Assembly: GCF_002812805.1 (NCBI RefSeq)
Contig: NZ_NMUM01000023.1
Location: 186,001-250,000, forward strand
From: Microbacterium lacus
GTDB taxonomy: Bacteria; Actinomycetota; Actinomycetes; Actinomycetales; Microbacteriaceae
Length of the DNA: 64,000 bases
Reading direction: 5' to 3'
Part shown: piece by piece, positions 1 through 8,818 of the stretch
How positions within the stretch are numbered: position 1 is the first letter of the stretch
Layout: the number at the start of each line of letters is the position of its first letter
Made by a program: the position numbers and the translations under genes
The notes under the pieces: generated by a model
Databases searched by the model: none
The model's input: only the letters and a program-made list of their open reading frames with translations
What the model was told of the DNA's origin: nothing

Positions 1-603
1 GCCACGCAGGGCAACCCCTCGAAGGTCACGGCCGTCATCGCCGAGAACGAGGAGCAGAGCCCGTGGCCCTCGTTCGCCGTCGAGAACGGATTCACCGAGG
101 GCGACAGTGTCGCAACAATGTTCGTCATCCGCTCCGTCGTGCACATCGAGGCGCGTCACACGATGATTCCCGAGCAGCTGGCCCTCGACTTCGTCGACAC
201 GATCTGCCGGACCGGCGCGCTCATCCACGAGTACACCTCGACGCTGCTCGTGCTCGTGCCCGAGCACGCCGAGCTGTTCGCGAACGCGGGGTGGAGCAAG
301 GAAGACCTCCGCACCTTCATCTACGAAAACGCGGTGCGCGATCGCGCCGACCTGGTGAAGGTCGGCAAAGAGGCCCTATCGAACAAGACGCGGTGGCGCC
401 TGCCCGCCGATCACCCGGACTCGACGCCCGACACGGCGAGCAAGGGTGACACACCCGACCGGGTGCGGTTGCTCAGCCATCCGACCAACGTCCAGATCGT
501 CGTCGCGGGAGCGGACAACGCCGGCGTTTCGGCCGTCGTCGAGATCTTCACGCTCAACCCGCCGCGCGCCATCCCGTTTTCGTCGACCAAGATCGACGTA
601 TAG
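1..603 (+). CDS. Unrecognised protein, C-terminal part (cut by window start)
   Basis: The frame is open from base 1 to the TAG at 601-603, so at least 200 residues of a longer protein are present and its start lies outside the window. It is soluble, with no signal or membrane segment in view. A stretch ENEEQSPWPSF lies near the beginning of the visible part, followed by a mixed alpha/beta region and a C-terminal part rich in V, A and G. I do not recognise the family. It ends 63 bases before the aconitase X gene on the same strand and so probably belongs to that operon. It could be a subunit or accessory protein of the same pathway; nothing in the sequence fixes this. Confidence 0.75.
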   Translation, partial: ATQGNPSKVTAVIAENEEQSPWPSFAVENGFTEGDSVATMFVIRSVVHIEARHTMIPEQLALDFVDTICRTGALIHEYTSTLLVLVPEHAELFANAGWSKEDLRTFIYENAVRDRADLVKVGKEALSNKTRWRLPADHPDSTPDTASKGDTPDRVRLLSHPTNVQIVVAGADNAGVSAVVEIFTLNPPRAIPFSSTKIDV

Positions 604-666
604 CGCGGAGCCCGCCGAGCGGGCCACATGCACGACGATGCCCGTAAGCGGGCGCGAGGAGGAGCG

Positions 667-1947
667 ATGCAGCTCACCGATGAAGAGCTCGGAATGCGCG
701 ACGGTGCCGAAGGCGCCGCAGTCGCAGCCGCGATGGATCTGCTGATCCGGTACGGCGAGGCGCTCGGGGCGGAGCGCCTCGTCGACACCCGCAATGTCGC
801 CGGCACGATGACGCAGCCGTCACCCGCGAAGGCACAGCTGGTGCGCGAGGGCGGCTGGGCCAAGGCCTACGCCGTCATCAACCTCGATTGCGACGACGAC
901 ATCGAGATCCCGCGCATGAAGGTGCCGACCTGCCAGCTGCAGCACGGCTTCTCCGACGATGCCGAGGGACTCACGGCCTATTCGCCGCAGTCGATCGAAC
1001 TGCAGACGGATGCCGAGAACTACTACTCCGAGCGCGGCGTCAACATCCTGGCGACCTGCACGCCATACCAGGTGGGTAATCTGCCGGTGCGTGGCGAGCA
1101 CGTCGCGTGGATGGAGTCATCCGCCGTCGTCTACGCCAACTCGGTACTCGGTGCCCGCACCAACTGCGAGGGGGGTGCTTCGACGGGCGCCGCCGGGCTC
1201 ACCGGCAAAATCCCGTACTGGGGCAACCACATCACCGAGAACCGGTACGCGACGCACCTGCTGCAGGCCGACGCGCGCATCGATACGTTCCAGGAGTGGG
1301 GCATGTTCGGCTATTTCGTGGGCGAGCACGTGCAAGAAGCGCGTCCGGCGATTGTCGGATCGTTCGCGCAACCCGACCTCGCCGACCTCAAGCACTTCGG
1401 TGCGGCGACCGCGACGTCCGGCGGTGTCGAGATCTTCCATATTCCGGGCATCACTCCCGAGGCGCCGACGCTCGAGGCCGCCTTCGGCGGGGGAGCGATC
1501 CCCGAGCCGATCCGCTACGGCGAGGCCGAACGTCGCTGGGTGTACGACACCCTCAACGCGCAGGGTGAGAGCGACGAGGTCGACTTCATCCTGCTCGGCT
1601 GCCCGCACGCGTCGCTCGACCAGGTCGCCCTCGTCGCCCACCTGCTCGAGGGCAAGCGCCTGAAGGAGGGGACGGAGCTCTGGGTCATGACACCGCGAGC
1701 CCTCCGCACCATGGCCGACCGCAACGGGTACACCCGCGCGATCACCCGGGCCGGCGGCAAAGTGCTGACCGATTCGTGCCCTGCCATGTCGCGCGCAGCC
1801 CCTCCCGGCACGAAGGTATTCGCGACGGACTCGGCCAAACAGGCGCACTATCTCCCCGCCATCCTCGGCATCGAGGCCTGGTTCGGAACGCTCGAAGAGT
1901 GCGTGGACGCTGCCATCACCGGACGCTGGCGCGGGGCGCTCGCGTGA
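667..1947 (+). CDS. Aconitase X catalytic (large) subunit, DUF521
   Basis: About 426 residues, the usual size of the separate catalytic subunit of aconitase X. Known family members are Fe-S dehydratases; characterised ones include cis-3-hydroxy-L-proline dehydratase in bacteria and mevalonate 5-phosphate dehydratase in archaea. The N-terminus MQLTDEE and the later NCEGG and GCPHAS stretches are typical of the family. I chose the ATG at 667 because an AGGAGG lies five bases upstream; an ATG at 628 is in frame but has no such site. The stop overlaps the start of the small subunit (GTGA), so the two are translationally coupled. The substrate here is not known; the surrounding dehydrogenases and dehydratases suggest a hydroxy-acid intermediate. 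Confidence 0.9.
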   Translation: MQLTDEELGMRDGAEGAAVAAAMDLLIRYGEALGAERLVDTRNVAGTMTQPSPAKAQLVREGGWAKAYAVINLDCDDDIEIPRMKVPTCQLQHGFSDDAEGLTAYSPQSIELQTDAENYYSERGVNILATCTPYQVGNLPVRGEHVAWMESSAVVYANSVLGARTNCEGGASTGAAGLTGKIPYWGNHITENRYATHLLQADARIDTFQEWGMFGYFVGEHVQEARPAIVGSFAQPDLADLKHFGAATATSGGVEIFHIPGITPEAPTLEAAFGGGAIPEPIRYGEAERRWVYDTLNAQGESDEVDFILLGCPHASLDQVALVAHLLEGKRLKEGTELWVMTPRALRTMADRNGYTRAITRAGGKVLTDSCPAMSRAAPPGTKVFATDSAKQAHYLPAILGIEAWFGTLEECVDAAITGRWRGALA

Positions 1948-2435
1948 GCGCCGTCACGGACGACTACCGCGAGCCGATCACAGAATTCCGCGGACGGGGC
2001 ATCGTGCCCGGCGTGACCGAGGCCGAGGCTCTCGTGACACACGACCCGATCTCGGGCTTCGGAGGGATCGACGTCGCGACCGGCACGGTCATCGAACCCC
2101 GCCACGAGCTGTTCGGTGTGTGCTTCACGGGCAAGGTGCTCGTCTTTCCCGGCGCCAAGGGTTCTTCGGGCTGGTCGGGGTTCTTCCAGTCGACGCGGCT
2201 CATGGGCACGGCACCCGCGGCGATGGTGTTCAACATCGTCACGACCAAGGCCGTTCTCGGGGCGATCGTCACCCGCATCCCGACCGTCGTCGAAGCCTCG
2301 CCCAACCCGCTCGACGTCATCCGCACGGGGGATCTGCTCCGCGTCGACGGCGACACAGGGGTCGTCACCGTGCTGCGTCGCGGTGCTGCCCCTGCAGGTT
2401 CCCCGCGAGTTCGCCCGGCTGATTCCATCCAGTAA
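1944..2435 (+). CDS. Aconitase X small (swivel) subunit, DUF126
   Basis: 163 residues, homologous to the swivelling beta/alpha domain of aconitases that is a separate subunit (DUF126) in type II aconitase X. Family features are visible: FRGRGIVPGVTEAEALV near the N-terminus, then PISGFGGID and a glycine-rich KGSSGWSGFF segment that closes over the active site in related enzymes. Translation begins at GTG 1944, which overlaps the TGA of the large subunit, so the partners are made together in an expected 1:1 complex. A separate small subunit argues against the fused type I enzymes. Confidence 0.9.
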   Translation: MSAVTDDYREPITEFRGRGIVPGVTEAEALVTHDPISGFGGIDVATGTVIEPRHELFGVCFTGKVLVFPGAKGSSGWSGFFQSTRLMGTAPAAMVFNIVTTKAVLGAIVTRIPTVVEASPNPLDVIRTGDLLRVDGDTGVVTVLRRGAAPAGSPRVRPADSIQ

Positions 2436-2525
2436 AAACTCGCGTTTGCATCCCGAGTTATGCTCGGCACACTCGATGGACCGGCCGCACAGTTGCGGGC
2501 GGGTCATCCGACACAGGAGTCGAAA

Positions 2526-3626
2526 ATGTCCACAGCAGTGCAGAAAAAGAGCCCCTGGTCCTTCCGTCGACGCATGCGAATCACGACCACGGCGCTCGTC
2601 GCCGTAGCCGGTCTCGCCCTCGCGGGATGCACGGGAACAGCCGCGCCGTCGGCGAGTGAGGGCGAGGCTGCCCCCGCCGAACTCAATGACATCGTCGTGG
2701 TGTCGTTCCTTCCCCTCCAGTCCTTCACCTTCACTCCCGAGATGTACGCATACTCGTCGGGGATCTTCGAGGAGTACGGCCTCGACGTCCAGCTTCAGCC
2801 CGTGCAGGGAACATCGGCCGCCATCCAGACGCTGCTCGGTGGCGCGACCCCGATCACCCGCGTCAGCACGGTCGACGTCATGCCCGGCATGGAGTCCGGC
2901 CAGCCCATCGTCGGCGTCGGCACGATGGCCTACCGCAGCAACCTGCGCGTCATCTCGACCGAAGAGAACCCGATCGAATCGGCAGCCGACATGGAGGGCA
3001 AGGTCATCGGACTCGGCTCGGTCGGCGGAACGAGCGAGAAGATGCTCAACTTCGCCCTCGACGAGGCCGGGGTGGATCGCGACTCGGTCACGCGTCAGGC
3101 CGTTCCCGTCACGTCCGCGACCTACGAGCTCGTCAAGCAGGGTCAGCTCGACGGCTACGTCGTCAGCCTCGACACCTCCATCGGCATCACCGAGCAGAAC
3201 GAGGATGCCGTATCGAGCCCCGCAGGTCTCGTCGATGCCCCCGAGCGTCAGGTCTGGATCACGACCCAGTCGAACCTCGAGAACCCGGAGCGCGTCGAAG
3301 AGATCGAGCTGTTCCTGGCCGCCATCAAGGAAGCGACGCAGGAGATCATCGACGACAGCGAGAACGACTTCGCCAACGTCCTCGCCACGCTCCGCGACAG
3401 CGGTGACTGGGACTTCGCGGCTCTGACCGACGACGCGATCGCGGTCGAGGCCTTGAAGACCTACACGACCGAGACGTGGATCGACTCGACCGGCACCGTC
3501 GGTCTGCTCGAGAACGACGAGGACTTCTGGACCACGATCTACGACTCCTACGTCGCGGGCGGCTTGCTCGAGGGCGGCGCCGACCCGTCGGCGTGGATCA
3601 CAAGCGACCTGCTGCCGGCCAACTAA
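2526..3626 (+). CDS. ABC transporter substrate-binding lipoprotein, NitT/TauT type
   Basis: 366 residues. The N-terminus has arginines (FRRRMR), a hydrophobic stretch and the lipobox LALAGC with Cys35, so it is a membrane-anchored extracytoplasmic lipoprotein. The mature part resembles the SsuA/TauA/NMT1 fold, with VVVSFLPLQSF at the first strand and the AADMEGKVIGLGS motif of domain 1. Members bind alkanesulfonates, nitrate, pyrimidines, riboflavin precursors or aromatic acids; sequence inspection cannot choose among them. AGGAG lies five bases before the ATG. It is followed by its ATPase and permease genes, giving a complete importer next to the aconitase X genes. A small inverted repeat at 2453-2467 lies upstream. 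Confidence 0.9.
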   Translation: MSTAVQKKSPWSFRRRMRITTTALVAVAGLALAGCTGTAAPSASEGEAAPAELNDIVVVSFLPLQSFTFTPEMYAYSSGIFEEYGLDVQLQPVQGTSAAIQTLLGGATPITRVSTVDVMPGMESGQPIVGVGTMAYRSNLRVISTEENPIESAADMEGKVIGLGSVGGTSEKMLNFALDEAGVDRDSVTRQAVPVTSATYELVKQGQLDGYVVSLDTSIGITEQNEDAVSSPAGLVDAPERQVWITTQSNLENPERVEEIELFLAAIKEATQEIIDDSENDFANVLATLRDSGDWDFAALTDDAIAVEALKTYTTETWIDSTGTVGLLENDEDFWTTIYDSYVAGGLLEGGADPSAWITSDLLPAN

Positions 3627-3706
3627 ACCTCGCAGCCATCCGGTGGTGGTCTCGCGGACTCCGCGAGGCCACCACCTTCCCCTGAAACGAGAGCGATGAT
3701 GCCCCT

Positions 3707-4552
3707 ATGAGCACCCCGATCCCGACTCCGTCCCCGGCCGGAAGCGCACCCGCATCCGGTACGACCGACACCGTCCCACGACTGAAGATCCAGGGCGTCG
3801 GACGTGACTTCATCACACGGTCCGGCACGACGCACGCTGTCTCGGGCGTCGACCTGACCATCGAGCGCGGTGAGTTCATCGCCCTGATCGGCCGATCCGG
3901 TTGCGGCAAGACGACGCTCCTGCGCATGATCGGCGGGCTGCTGTCGCCCACCGCGGGCACGATCGAGGTCGACGGCAACAATCTGTGGCGCGGCACGACC
4001 GTCGATGAGTCGGCGATCACCAAGCTCGGCTTCGTCTTCCAAGAGAGCAACCTCTTCCCCTGGCTGTCGGTGCTCGACAACATCGCCCTGCCGATGAAGC
4101 TGCGCGGGGCGAGCAAGCAAGCCCGCCGCGCCCGTGCCACCGAGCTCGCGGCCCTCGTGGGCCTCGGCGGGTTCGAGAAGTCCTACCCGCGTGAGCTGTC
4201 GGGCGGTATGCGCCAGCGTGCAGCCATCGCGCGTGCACTCTCGACCGAGCCTGACCTGCTGCTGATGGACGAGCCGTTCGGCGCCCTCGATGCTCTGACG
4301 CGCGAGCGCATGAACCTCGAGTTGCAGCGCATCGTGCTCGAGACGACATCGACCGTCGTCTTCGTCACCCACGACATCCCCGAGGCGGTGTTCCTGGCCG
4401 ACCGCGTCGTGCACATGACGCCGCGACCGGGTCGCGTGCGTCAGATCCTGCCGGTCGCCGAGCCGAAACCCCGCACGATCGACACCACGACGACCGCCGA
4501 ATTCAACGAGATCGTGCGGAAGCTCCGTCACGACATCGACGAGGAGAACTGA
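3707..4552 (+). CDS. ABC transporter ATP-binding protein, NitT/TauT type
   Basis: 281 residues. Walker A GRSGCGKTT at 62-70, Q-loop FQE near 111, signature LSGGMRQR at 164-171, Walker B with LLLMDEPFGALD ending near 193 and the H-loop VFVTHD are all intact. It is most like SsuB/TauB ATPases of small anion or aromatic importers. The first ~24 residues are a low-complexity Pro/Thr/Ser/Ala extension. An 80-base gap separates it from the binding protein, and its TGA overlaps by one base the ATG of the permease gene, so it energises that permease as a dimer on the cytoplasmic face. Confidence 0.93.
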   Translation: MSTPIPTPSPAGSAPASGTTDTVPRLKIQGVGRDFITRSGTTHAVSGVDLTIERGEFIALIGRSGCGKTTLLRMIGGLLSPTAGTIEVDGNNLWRGTTVDESAITKLGFVFQESNLFPWLSVLDNIALPMKLRGASKQARRARATELAALVGLGGFEKSYPRELSGGMRQRAAIARALSTEPDLLLMDEPFGALDALTRERMNLELQRIVLETTSTVVFVTHDIPEAVFLADRVVHMTPRPGRVRQILPVAEPKPRTIDTTTTAEFNEIVRKLRHDIDEEN

Positions 4553-5349
4553 TGAACCGCCAGAAGGTCATGCGGATCCTGCCCTGGGTCGTGACGCCGG
4601 TTCTGGTCGTCGTGATCATCGTCATCTGGCAGCTGGTCGTGACGATCGGGCAAGTCAACCCGTTCCTGTTCCCACCGCCCGCCGCGGTCGGCGAGAAATT
4701 CATCGGACTGTTCACAACCCCGGGAATCTGGGGTCACACCCTGACCACGCTGTCCGAGATCCTCATCGGGTTCGCGATCGCCGTCGTGACCGGTGTCGTC
4801 GTCGGCGTGCTGCTCGGAAAGCTGCCCTGGCTTGAGGCGAGTGTGCGTCCGCTCATCGTCATCACGCAGGTCGCCCCGAAGGTCGCCTTCATCCCGCTGT
4901 TCGTCATCTGGTTCGGATTCGGCATCACGTCGAAGATCTGGCTGTCGGCCCTCTTGGCCTTCTTCCCGATCATGCTCAACATGCTCCTCGGTGTCCGCTC
5001 GGTCGAGCAGGGGCAGCGCGAGGTCATGAAGAGCTTGAACGCATCGCGCACGCAGACCCTGCTCCAGCTCGAGATGCGAAGCGTCCAGCCCTATCTGTTC
5101 GCGGGTATGGAGGTCGGTATCGTCCTGGCCACGACCGGTGCGATCGTCGGTGAGTACATCGCCGGCAGCCAGGGACTCGGATTCCTCGTCGTCTCGAGCA
5201 TGAACCAGCTGGATGCCGCGCTCACCTTCGCGCTCATACTCTGGCTCTCGCTGCTCGGGCTCGCGCTGTATCTGATCGTGAACGAGCTGAAGCGCTTCTT
5301 CATCCCGTGGCACGAGTCGGTGTACGGACTGCGCAACACCACCGCGTAA
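4552..5349 (+). CDS. ABC transporter permease, SsuC/TauC type
   Basis: 265 residues with about six transmembrane helices. The BPD_transp_1 domain runs from about residue 60 to the end, and the EAA-like loop (MKSLNASRTQTLLQLEMRS region) that docks on the ATPase is visible. Length fits the homodimeric permeases of sulfonate, taurine and nitrate-type importers. It overlaps the ATPase gene by one base and ends at a strong bidirectional hairpin at 5372-5408. With the two upstream genes it makes a full importer; the substrate is unknown. Confidence 0.92.
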   Translation: MNRQKVMRILPWVVTPVLVVVIIVIWQLVVTIGQVNPFLFPPPAAVGEKFIGLFTTPGIWGHTLTTLSEILIGFAIAVVTGVVVGVLLGKLPWLEASVRPLIVITQVAPKVAFIPLFVIWFGFGITSKIWLSALLAFFPIMLNMLLGVRSVEQGQREVMKSLNASRTQTLLQLEMRSVQPYLFAGMEVGIVLATTGAIVGEYIAGSQGLGFLVVSSMNQLDAALTFALILWLSLLGLALYLIVNELKRFFIPWHESVYGLRNTTA

Positions 5350-5371
5350 AGCGCCGCGCACGGCGCCTTAC

Positions 5372-5408
5372 CGAATAGGCCGACGGATGACCTCCGTCGG
5401 CCTATTCG
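5372..5408. terminator. Bidirectional hairpin terminator
   Basis: Perfect 15-base arms (CGAATAGGCCGACGG and its complement) around a 7-base loop, lying between the converging permease gene and mftF. The right arm contains the mftF stop codon (TAG on the minus strand). No long T run follows, which is common for high-GC terminators. Confidence 0.8.
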
Positions 5409-6808
5409 TTGCCTCGGACGACCCGGGGTTTGAGCGCAGCGGCGGACCGGCCCCGGATGGACGACCACCACACACCCGCGCCGTAGGCGACGTCATCGAG
5501 GCGCCGGGCGAGCGTGAACCGCACCGGGTCGAGCCGGGGACGCAGTCGCACGTACTCGATCGCGGCATCGCCGAGGGCGGCGACGAGCGCGGCGCGGCGC
5601 ACCCGCTTCGACCCGAGGGCGAGGACGATCGTGAGCGGCCACCAGTGCCGCACCAATAGCGCCGATCCCTGCACGAGCGTCGTGACCGTTCCCTGAGCGG
5701 CGAGAAGCGCCGCGAGACTGCGCCGATTCGGGATATGCGAGATACGTCGGGAGATTCGTGCGGCAAAAGCCGCGACGATGCCGACACCGACCGGCACGGA
5801 CCACGGGCGCTGCGCCAGGGTGACGGTGAGTAGCGCGATGCTCCACGGTGGCAGGGCCACCGGCGCGATGTCCTGCGGATGCCGCACACCGAGCCCGTAG
5901 GCCCCCGTGCCGTAGTCGAACTTGCGCCGCATCCAGGCCACGAGCGAGGCGCGATGTTCGTGCCGGACGATCGCGGTGGGGTCGTACGTCACGCGATGAC
6001 CGGCGGCCACGAGACGCCACACGAGGTCGACGTCCTCTCCGACCCGGAGGTCGGCATCGAACCCGCCCCCGAGCGCAGAGACACGTGCGACGAGGCTCGT
6101 GCTCGACACCCAGGACACGCGGCTGCGTGGACGGACGGTCGAGGCATCCGGACCCAGATCGAGTGAGGACCGCGCGTCCTCGTACCTTTCGAGCCAGGTC
6201 CCGCGTTCGCGCCGCAGCCCGCGGACACCGGGTGCGACCAGAGCGACGTCGGGGTCGATGAGGTGCCGGAGGAGCGTCTGGAGCGCGCCCTCATCGAGGA
6301 CGACGTCGGAGTCGACGAATGCCACGTACGGCGTCTGCGCCGTCGACATGCCGGCGTTCCGCGCGGCGGCGGGGCCCCGATTCTCGGGCAGTTTCACGAG
6401 CCGCGCGCCATGCTCGGCCACGACGCGAGCAACGGCCTGCGGACGAACGGAGCCGTCGTCGACCACGACGACCTCGGCGACACCCGTGGGGACGCTCGCG
6501 AGCAACCGGGCGAGTGGGGTCGGGCGGTCGCGCACGGGGATCACGACCGTGAGCATGCTGAGAGGAACGTCCGGAAGGGATGCCGACAGAAGCTCGCCCA
6601 TGCCGGTCTCGAGAAGGTACCGAGCAAGCGCACGGCTCGTCTCGTCACCTACCGCGAGATCGCGTCCCGGCAGTCGTTCGGCGGCCGCCGCGCTGATTCG
6701 CGAGACCCGGATCGGAGCACCGCCCACGAGCACCCGCCCGCCCGTTCGACGAGTGTGGGTATTGAGACGCACGATGCTGCCATCCGGCGGGAATGTCGGG
6801 TCAGTCAT
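5402..6808 (-). CDS. mftF: Mycofactocin glycosyltransferase MftF
   Basis: 468 residues. A GT-A family 2 domain occupies roughly residues 75-330: VVIPVRDRP, VVVDDGS, ENRGPAAARNAG and the metal-binding FVDSD are present. Hydrophobic segments follow, giving a membrane-attached C-terminal part. In mycofactocin loci this enzyme adds beta-1,4-linked glucose units to the redox-active core. I chose ATG 6808 because the family N-terminus is near MTDPTFPPDG; longer frames upstream run through mftE in another frame. It overlaps mftE by 8 bases, is the last gene of the mftABCDEF operon and ends in the shared terminator hairpin. Confidence 0.92.
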   Translation of the reverse strand: MTDPTFPPDGSIVRLNTHTRRTGGRVLVGGAPIRVSRISAAAAERLPGRDLAVGDETSRALARYLLETGMGELLSASLPDVPLSMLTVVIPVRDRPTPLARLLASVPTGVAEVVVVDDGSVRPQAVARVVAEHGARLVKLPENRGPAAARNAGMSTAQTPYVAFVDSDVVLDEGALQTLLRHLIDPDVALVAPGVRGLRRERGTWLERYEDARSSLDLGPDASTVRPRSRVSWVSSTSLVARVSALGGGFDADLRVGEDVDLVWRLVAAGHRVTYDPTAIVRHEHRASLVAWMRRKFDYGTGAYGLGVRHPQDIAPVALPPWSIALLTVTLAQRPWSVPVGVGIVAAFAARISRRISHIPNRRSLAALLAAQGTVTTLVQGSALLVRHWWPLTIVLALGSKRVRRAALVAALGDAAIEYVRLRPRLDPVRFTLARRLDDVAYGAGVWWSSIRGRSAAALKPRVVRGNE

Positions 6809-7577
6809 CCGTCCCGCCCCGATCGCCGGCGGCTGGCACGAGTCGTCCGTCGTCCGCGACGACGCCCGTGAGTCGCCTCCACGCTGCGTCGACGATGGTC
6901 GCCAGAAGCTGCTCGCCCGCCTCGGCCGACGCCCCACGCGGGTCGCCGAGTACTCCGTTCGGCGAGACCGCCCGCACACCGCCAGTGCGCAGGCGGGGGA
7001 GGAGAGCGGTGATCGGGTCGGTGGCGCCGGGTTCGAAACGATCGAAACGGATGGCCGGGGCACGCAGATGGGCCATGATCGACGTTTCGTCATAGCCCGC
7101 GTGGGCGTCGTGGCGCCCACCGTCGTCCGCTGCACACGGCAGCCAGGCCGCGTCGCGACCTTCCGACCGGAGCACACGGACGGACGCGACGAGGGCGTCC
7201 AGATTGCCCCCGTGCGCGTTGACGAAGACCACACGGGGCGCCCACGAGGACGCCGAGCGACCGAGCTCGATGAGCATCAGCTGAAGCGCGGCCGTACCGA
7301 TCGAGAGCGTGCCCGGAAAATCCTGGTGCTCGCCGCTCGACCCGAACGCGATTAGCGGCGCGACGACGGCATCGTCACCCCGATCGCGCGACCGGGCGGC
7401 GAGTCGATCGGCGACCGTCTGCGCGATCGTCGCGTCGACGTCGAGCGGCAGGTGCGGTCCGTGCTGCTCGGTCGCGCCGACCGGCACCAGGAGGAAAGGT
7501 GTACCGACGGTCGGCCACGTTCGGTCGACGAGCCGCGCCGAATCGTCCAGCGGGTGCTGATCCGGGCGCTCGGGCAT
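6801..7577 (-). CDS. mftE: Mycofactocin precursor peptidase MftE (creatininase family)
   Basis: 258 residues of the creatininase fold. Metal-ligand motifs are visible: VPVGATEQHGPHLPLDVD near 33-47 (Glu37, His39, Asp46) and NAHGGN in the middle. In the known pathway MftE cuts the MftC-modified MftA to release the C-terminal Val-Tyr-derived dipeptide AHDP. The ATG overlaps the mftD stop (ATGA) and the stop overlaps mftF, so synthesis is coupled within the operon. Confidence 0.93.
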   Translation of the reverse strand: MPERPDQHPLDDSARLVDRTWPTVGTPFLLVPVGATEQHGPHLPLDVDATIAQTVADRLAARSRDRGDDAVVAPLIAFGSSGEHQDFPGTLSIGTAALQLMLIELGRSASSWAPRVVFVNAHGGNLDALVASVRVLRSEGRDAAWLPCAADDGGRHDAHAGYDETSIMAHLRAPAIRFDRFEPGATDPITALLPRLRTGGVRAVSPNGVLGDPRGASAEAGEQLLATIVDAAWRRLTGVVADDGRLVPAAGDRGGTDD

Positions 7578-8767
7578 CAGTCGACCGGAGCCTGCGGAAC
7601 CCCCAGTCGACGCTCGAAGCCCGGCGGGATCCAGAGGTCTTCGCGGCTCAACTCGTCGATGGAAGCCCGGCCGAGGCCGAGGACGGCAGAGTCCAACCCG
7701 CCTCGCAAGATGTCGAGCACGTTCTCGACGCCCGCCTGTCCGTTCGCGGCGAGGCCCCACAGGTACGCACGGCCGATCATCACGGCATCGGCGCCGAGCG
7801 CCAGGGCCTTCGCCACATCTCCGCCGCGGCGCACGCCGCCATCGAGGAGCACCTCGATCTGGTCGCCGACAGTCTCGGCGATGCCCGGAAGCATCCGAAT
7901 CGCTGCGGGCGTGGAATCGAGATTGTTGCCGCCGTGGTTCGACACCGAGATCGCCGAGACACCGGCATCCACGGCGCGGAGCGCGTCGTCGATACGTGAG
8001 ACACCCTTGAGAAGGAACGGACCGTCCCACTGCTCGCGGAGCCACGCTACGTCTTCCCAGCTCGGCGGCGGGGTCGTCATCCATTCTCCGTAGGCCCCGA
8101 AGAACGTCGGCGGCTTACCCCCGCCGACGGCCAGGTTAGGCGCCGTGAGATCGGGCACCCGGCCCGAACGCAGGAACTCGGCGAGCCACTGCGGACGCAC
8201 GAGTGCGTGCGGTGCGAAGCGTGCGGCGGCGCGCAGGGTCAACTTTTCGGGAATCTCCGGGCTGCCCCAGTCGCGCCCGTGCGAGAACGACCAGTCCAGC
8301 GTCGCGATGAGGGCCTTGGCGCCGGCCGCGCGCGCCCGGTCGATTCGCTCGAGCATCGTGTCACGGGTGCCCTGCCAGTACACCTGGTAGAGCACGTTCT
8401 CGTTCGCGGCGGCCACCTCTTCGACGCTCTTGCTGGCGAACGAGCTCAGACCGATGGGGATGCCCCGGTTCGCCGCGGCGCGTGCGACCGCGACCTCGCC
8501 GTCGGGGTGGACCGCCTGCACCCCCGTCGGCGAGATGATCACCGGCATACCGATGTCGAGGCCCAGGACCGTCGTCGACAGCCGGCGCTCGGCCTGGTGA
8601 CCGGCGACCTTCGGAGCGAACGCGAGCTCGCCGAACGCGGCCAGGTTGTCTTTGTACGACAGCCCCCGCTCCGACCCGGCGATCAGTGCGCCGTAAACGG
8701 GGGAGGGCAGACGCTTCTTCGCGCGACGCTGTGCCTCGGCGACCGTCTCGAACCACGGATTGGGCAT
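7577..8767 (-). CDS. mftD: Pre-mycofactocin synthase MftD (FMN-dependent)
   Basis: 396 residues of the alpha-hydroxy-acid oxidase TIM-barrel family. FMN and active-site segments are visible: IISPTGVQAVHPDGE, LIATLDWSF, the catalytic-base motif SNHGGNNLDS, LLDGGVRRGGDV and MIGRAYLWGL. In the known pathway MftD oxidatively deaminates the MftE product to the alpha-keto amide that gives mycofactocin its redox activity. A clear AGGAG precedes the ATG. It lies 51 bases after mftC and overlaps mftE. Confidence 0.95.
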   Translation of the reverse strand: MPNPWFETVAEAQRRAKKRLPSPVYGALIAGSERGLSYKDNLAAFGELAFAPKVAGHQAERRLSTTVLGLDIGMPVIISPTGVQAVHPDGEVAVARAAANRGIPIGLSSFASKSVEEVAAANENVLYQVYWQGTRDTMLERIDRARAAGAKALIATLDWSFSHGRDWGSPEIPEKLTLRAAARFAPHALVRPQWLAEFLRSGRVPDLTAPNLAVGGGKPPTFFGAYGEWMTTPPPSWEDVAWLREQWDGPFLLKGVSRIDDALRAVDAGVSAISVSNHGGNNLDSTPAAIRMLPGIAETVGDQIEVLLDGGVRRGGDVAKALALGADAVMIGRAYLWGLAANGQAGVENVLDILRGGLDSAVLGLGRASIDELSREDLWIPPGFERRLGVPQAPVD

Positions 8768-8818
8768 GGGTGTCTCCTGAAAGGGGGTCGTGCTCAGAAA
8801 GGAATCGGATGCGTCGAA

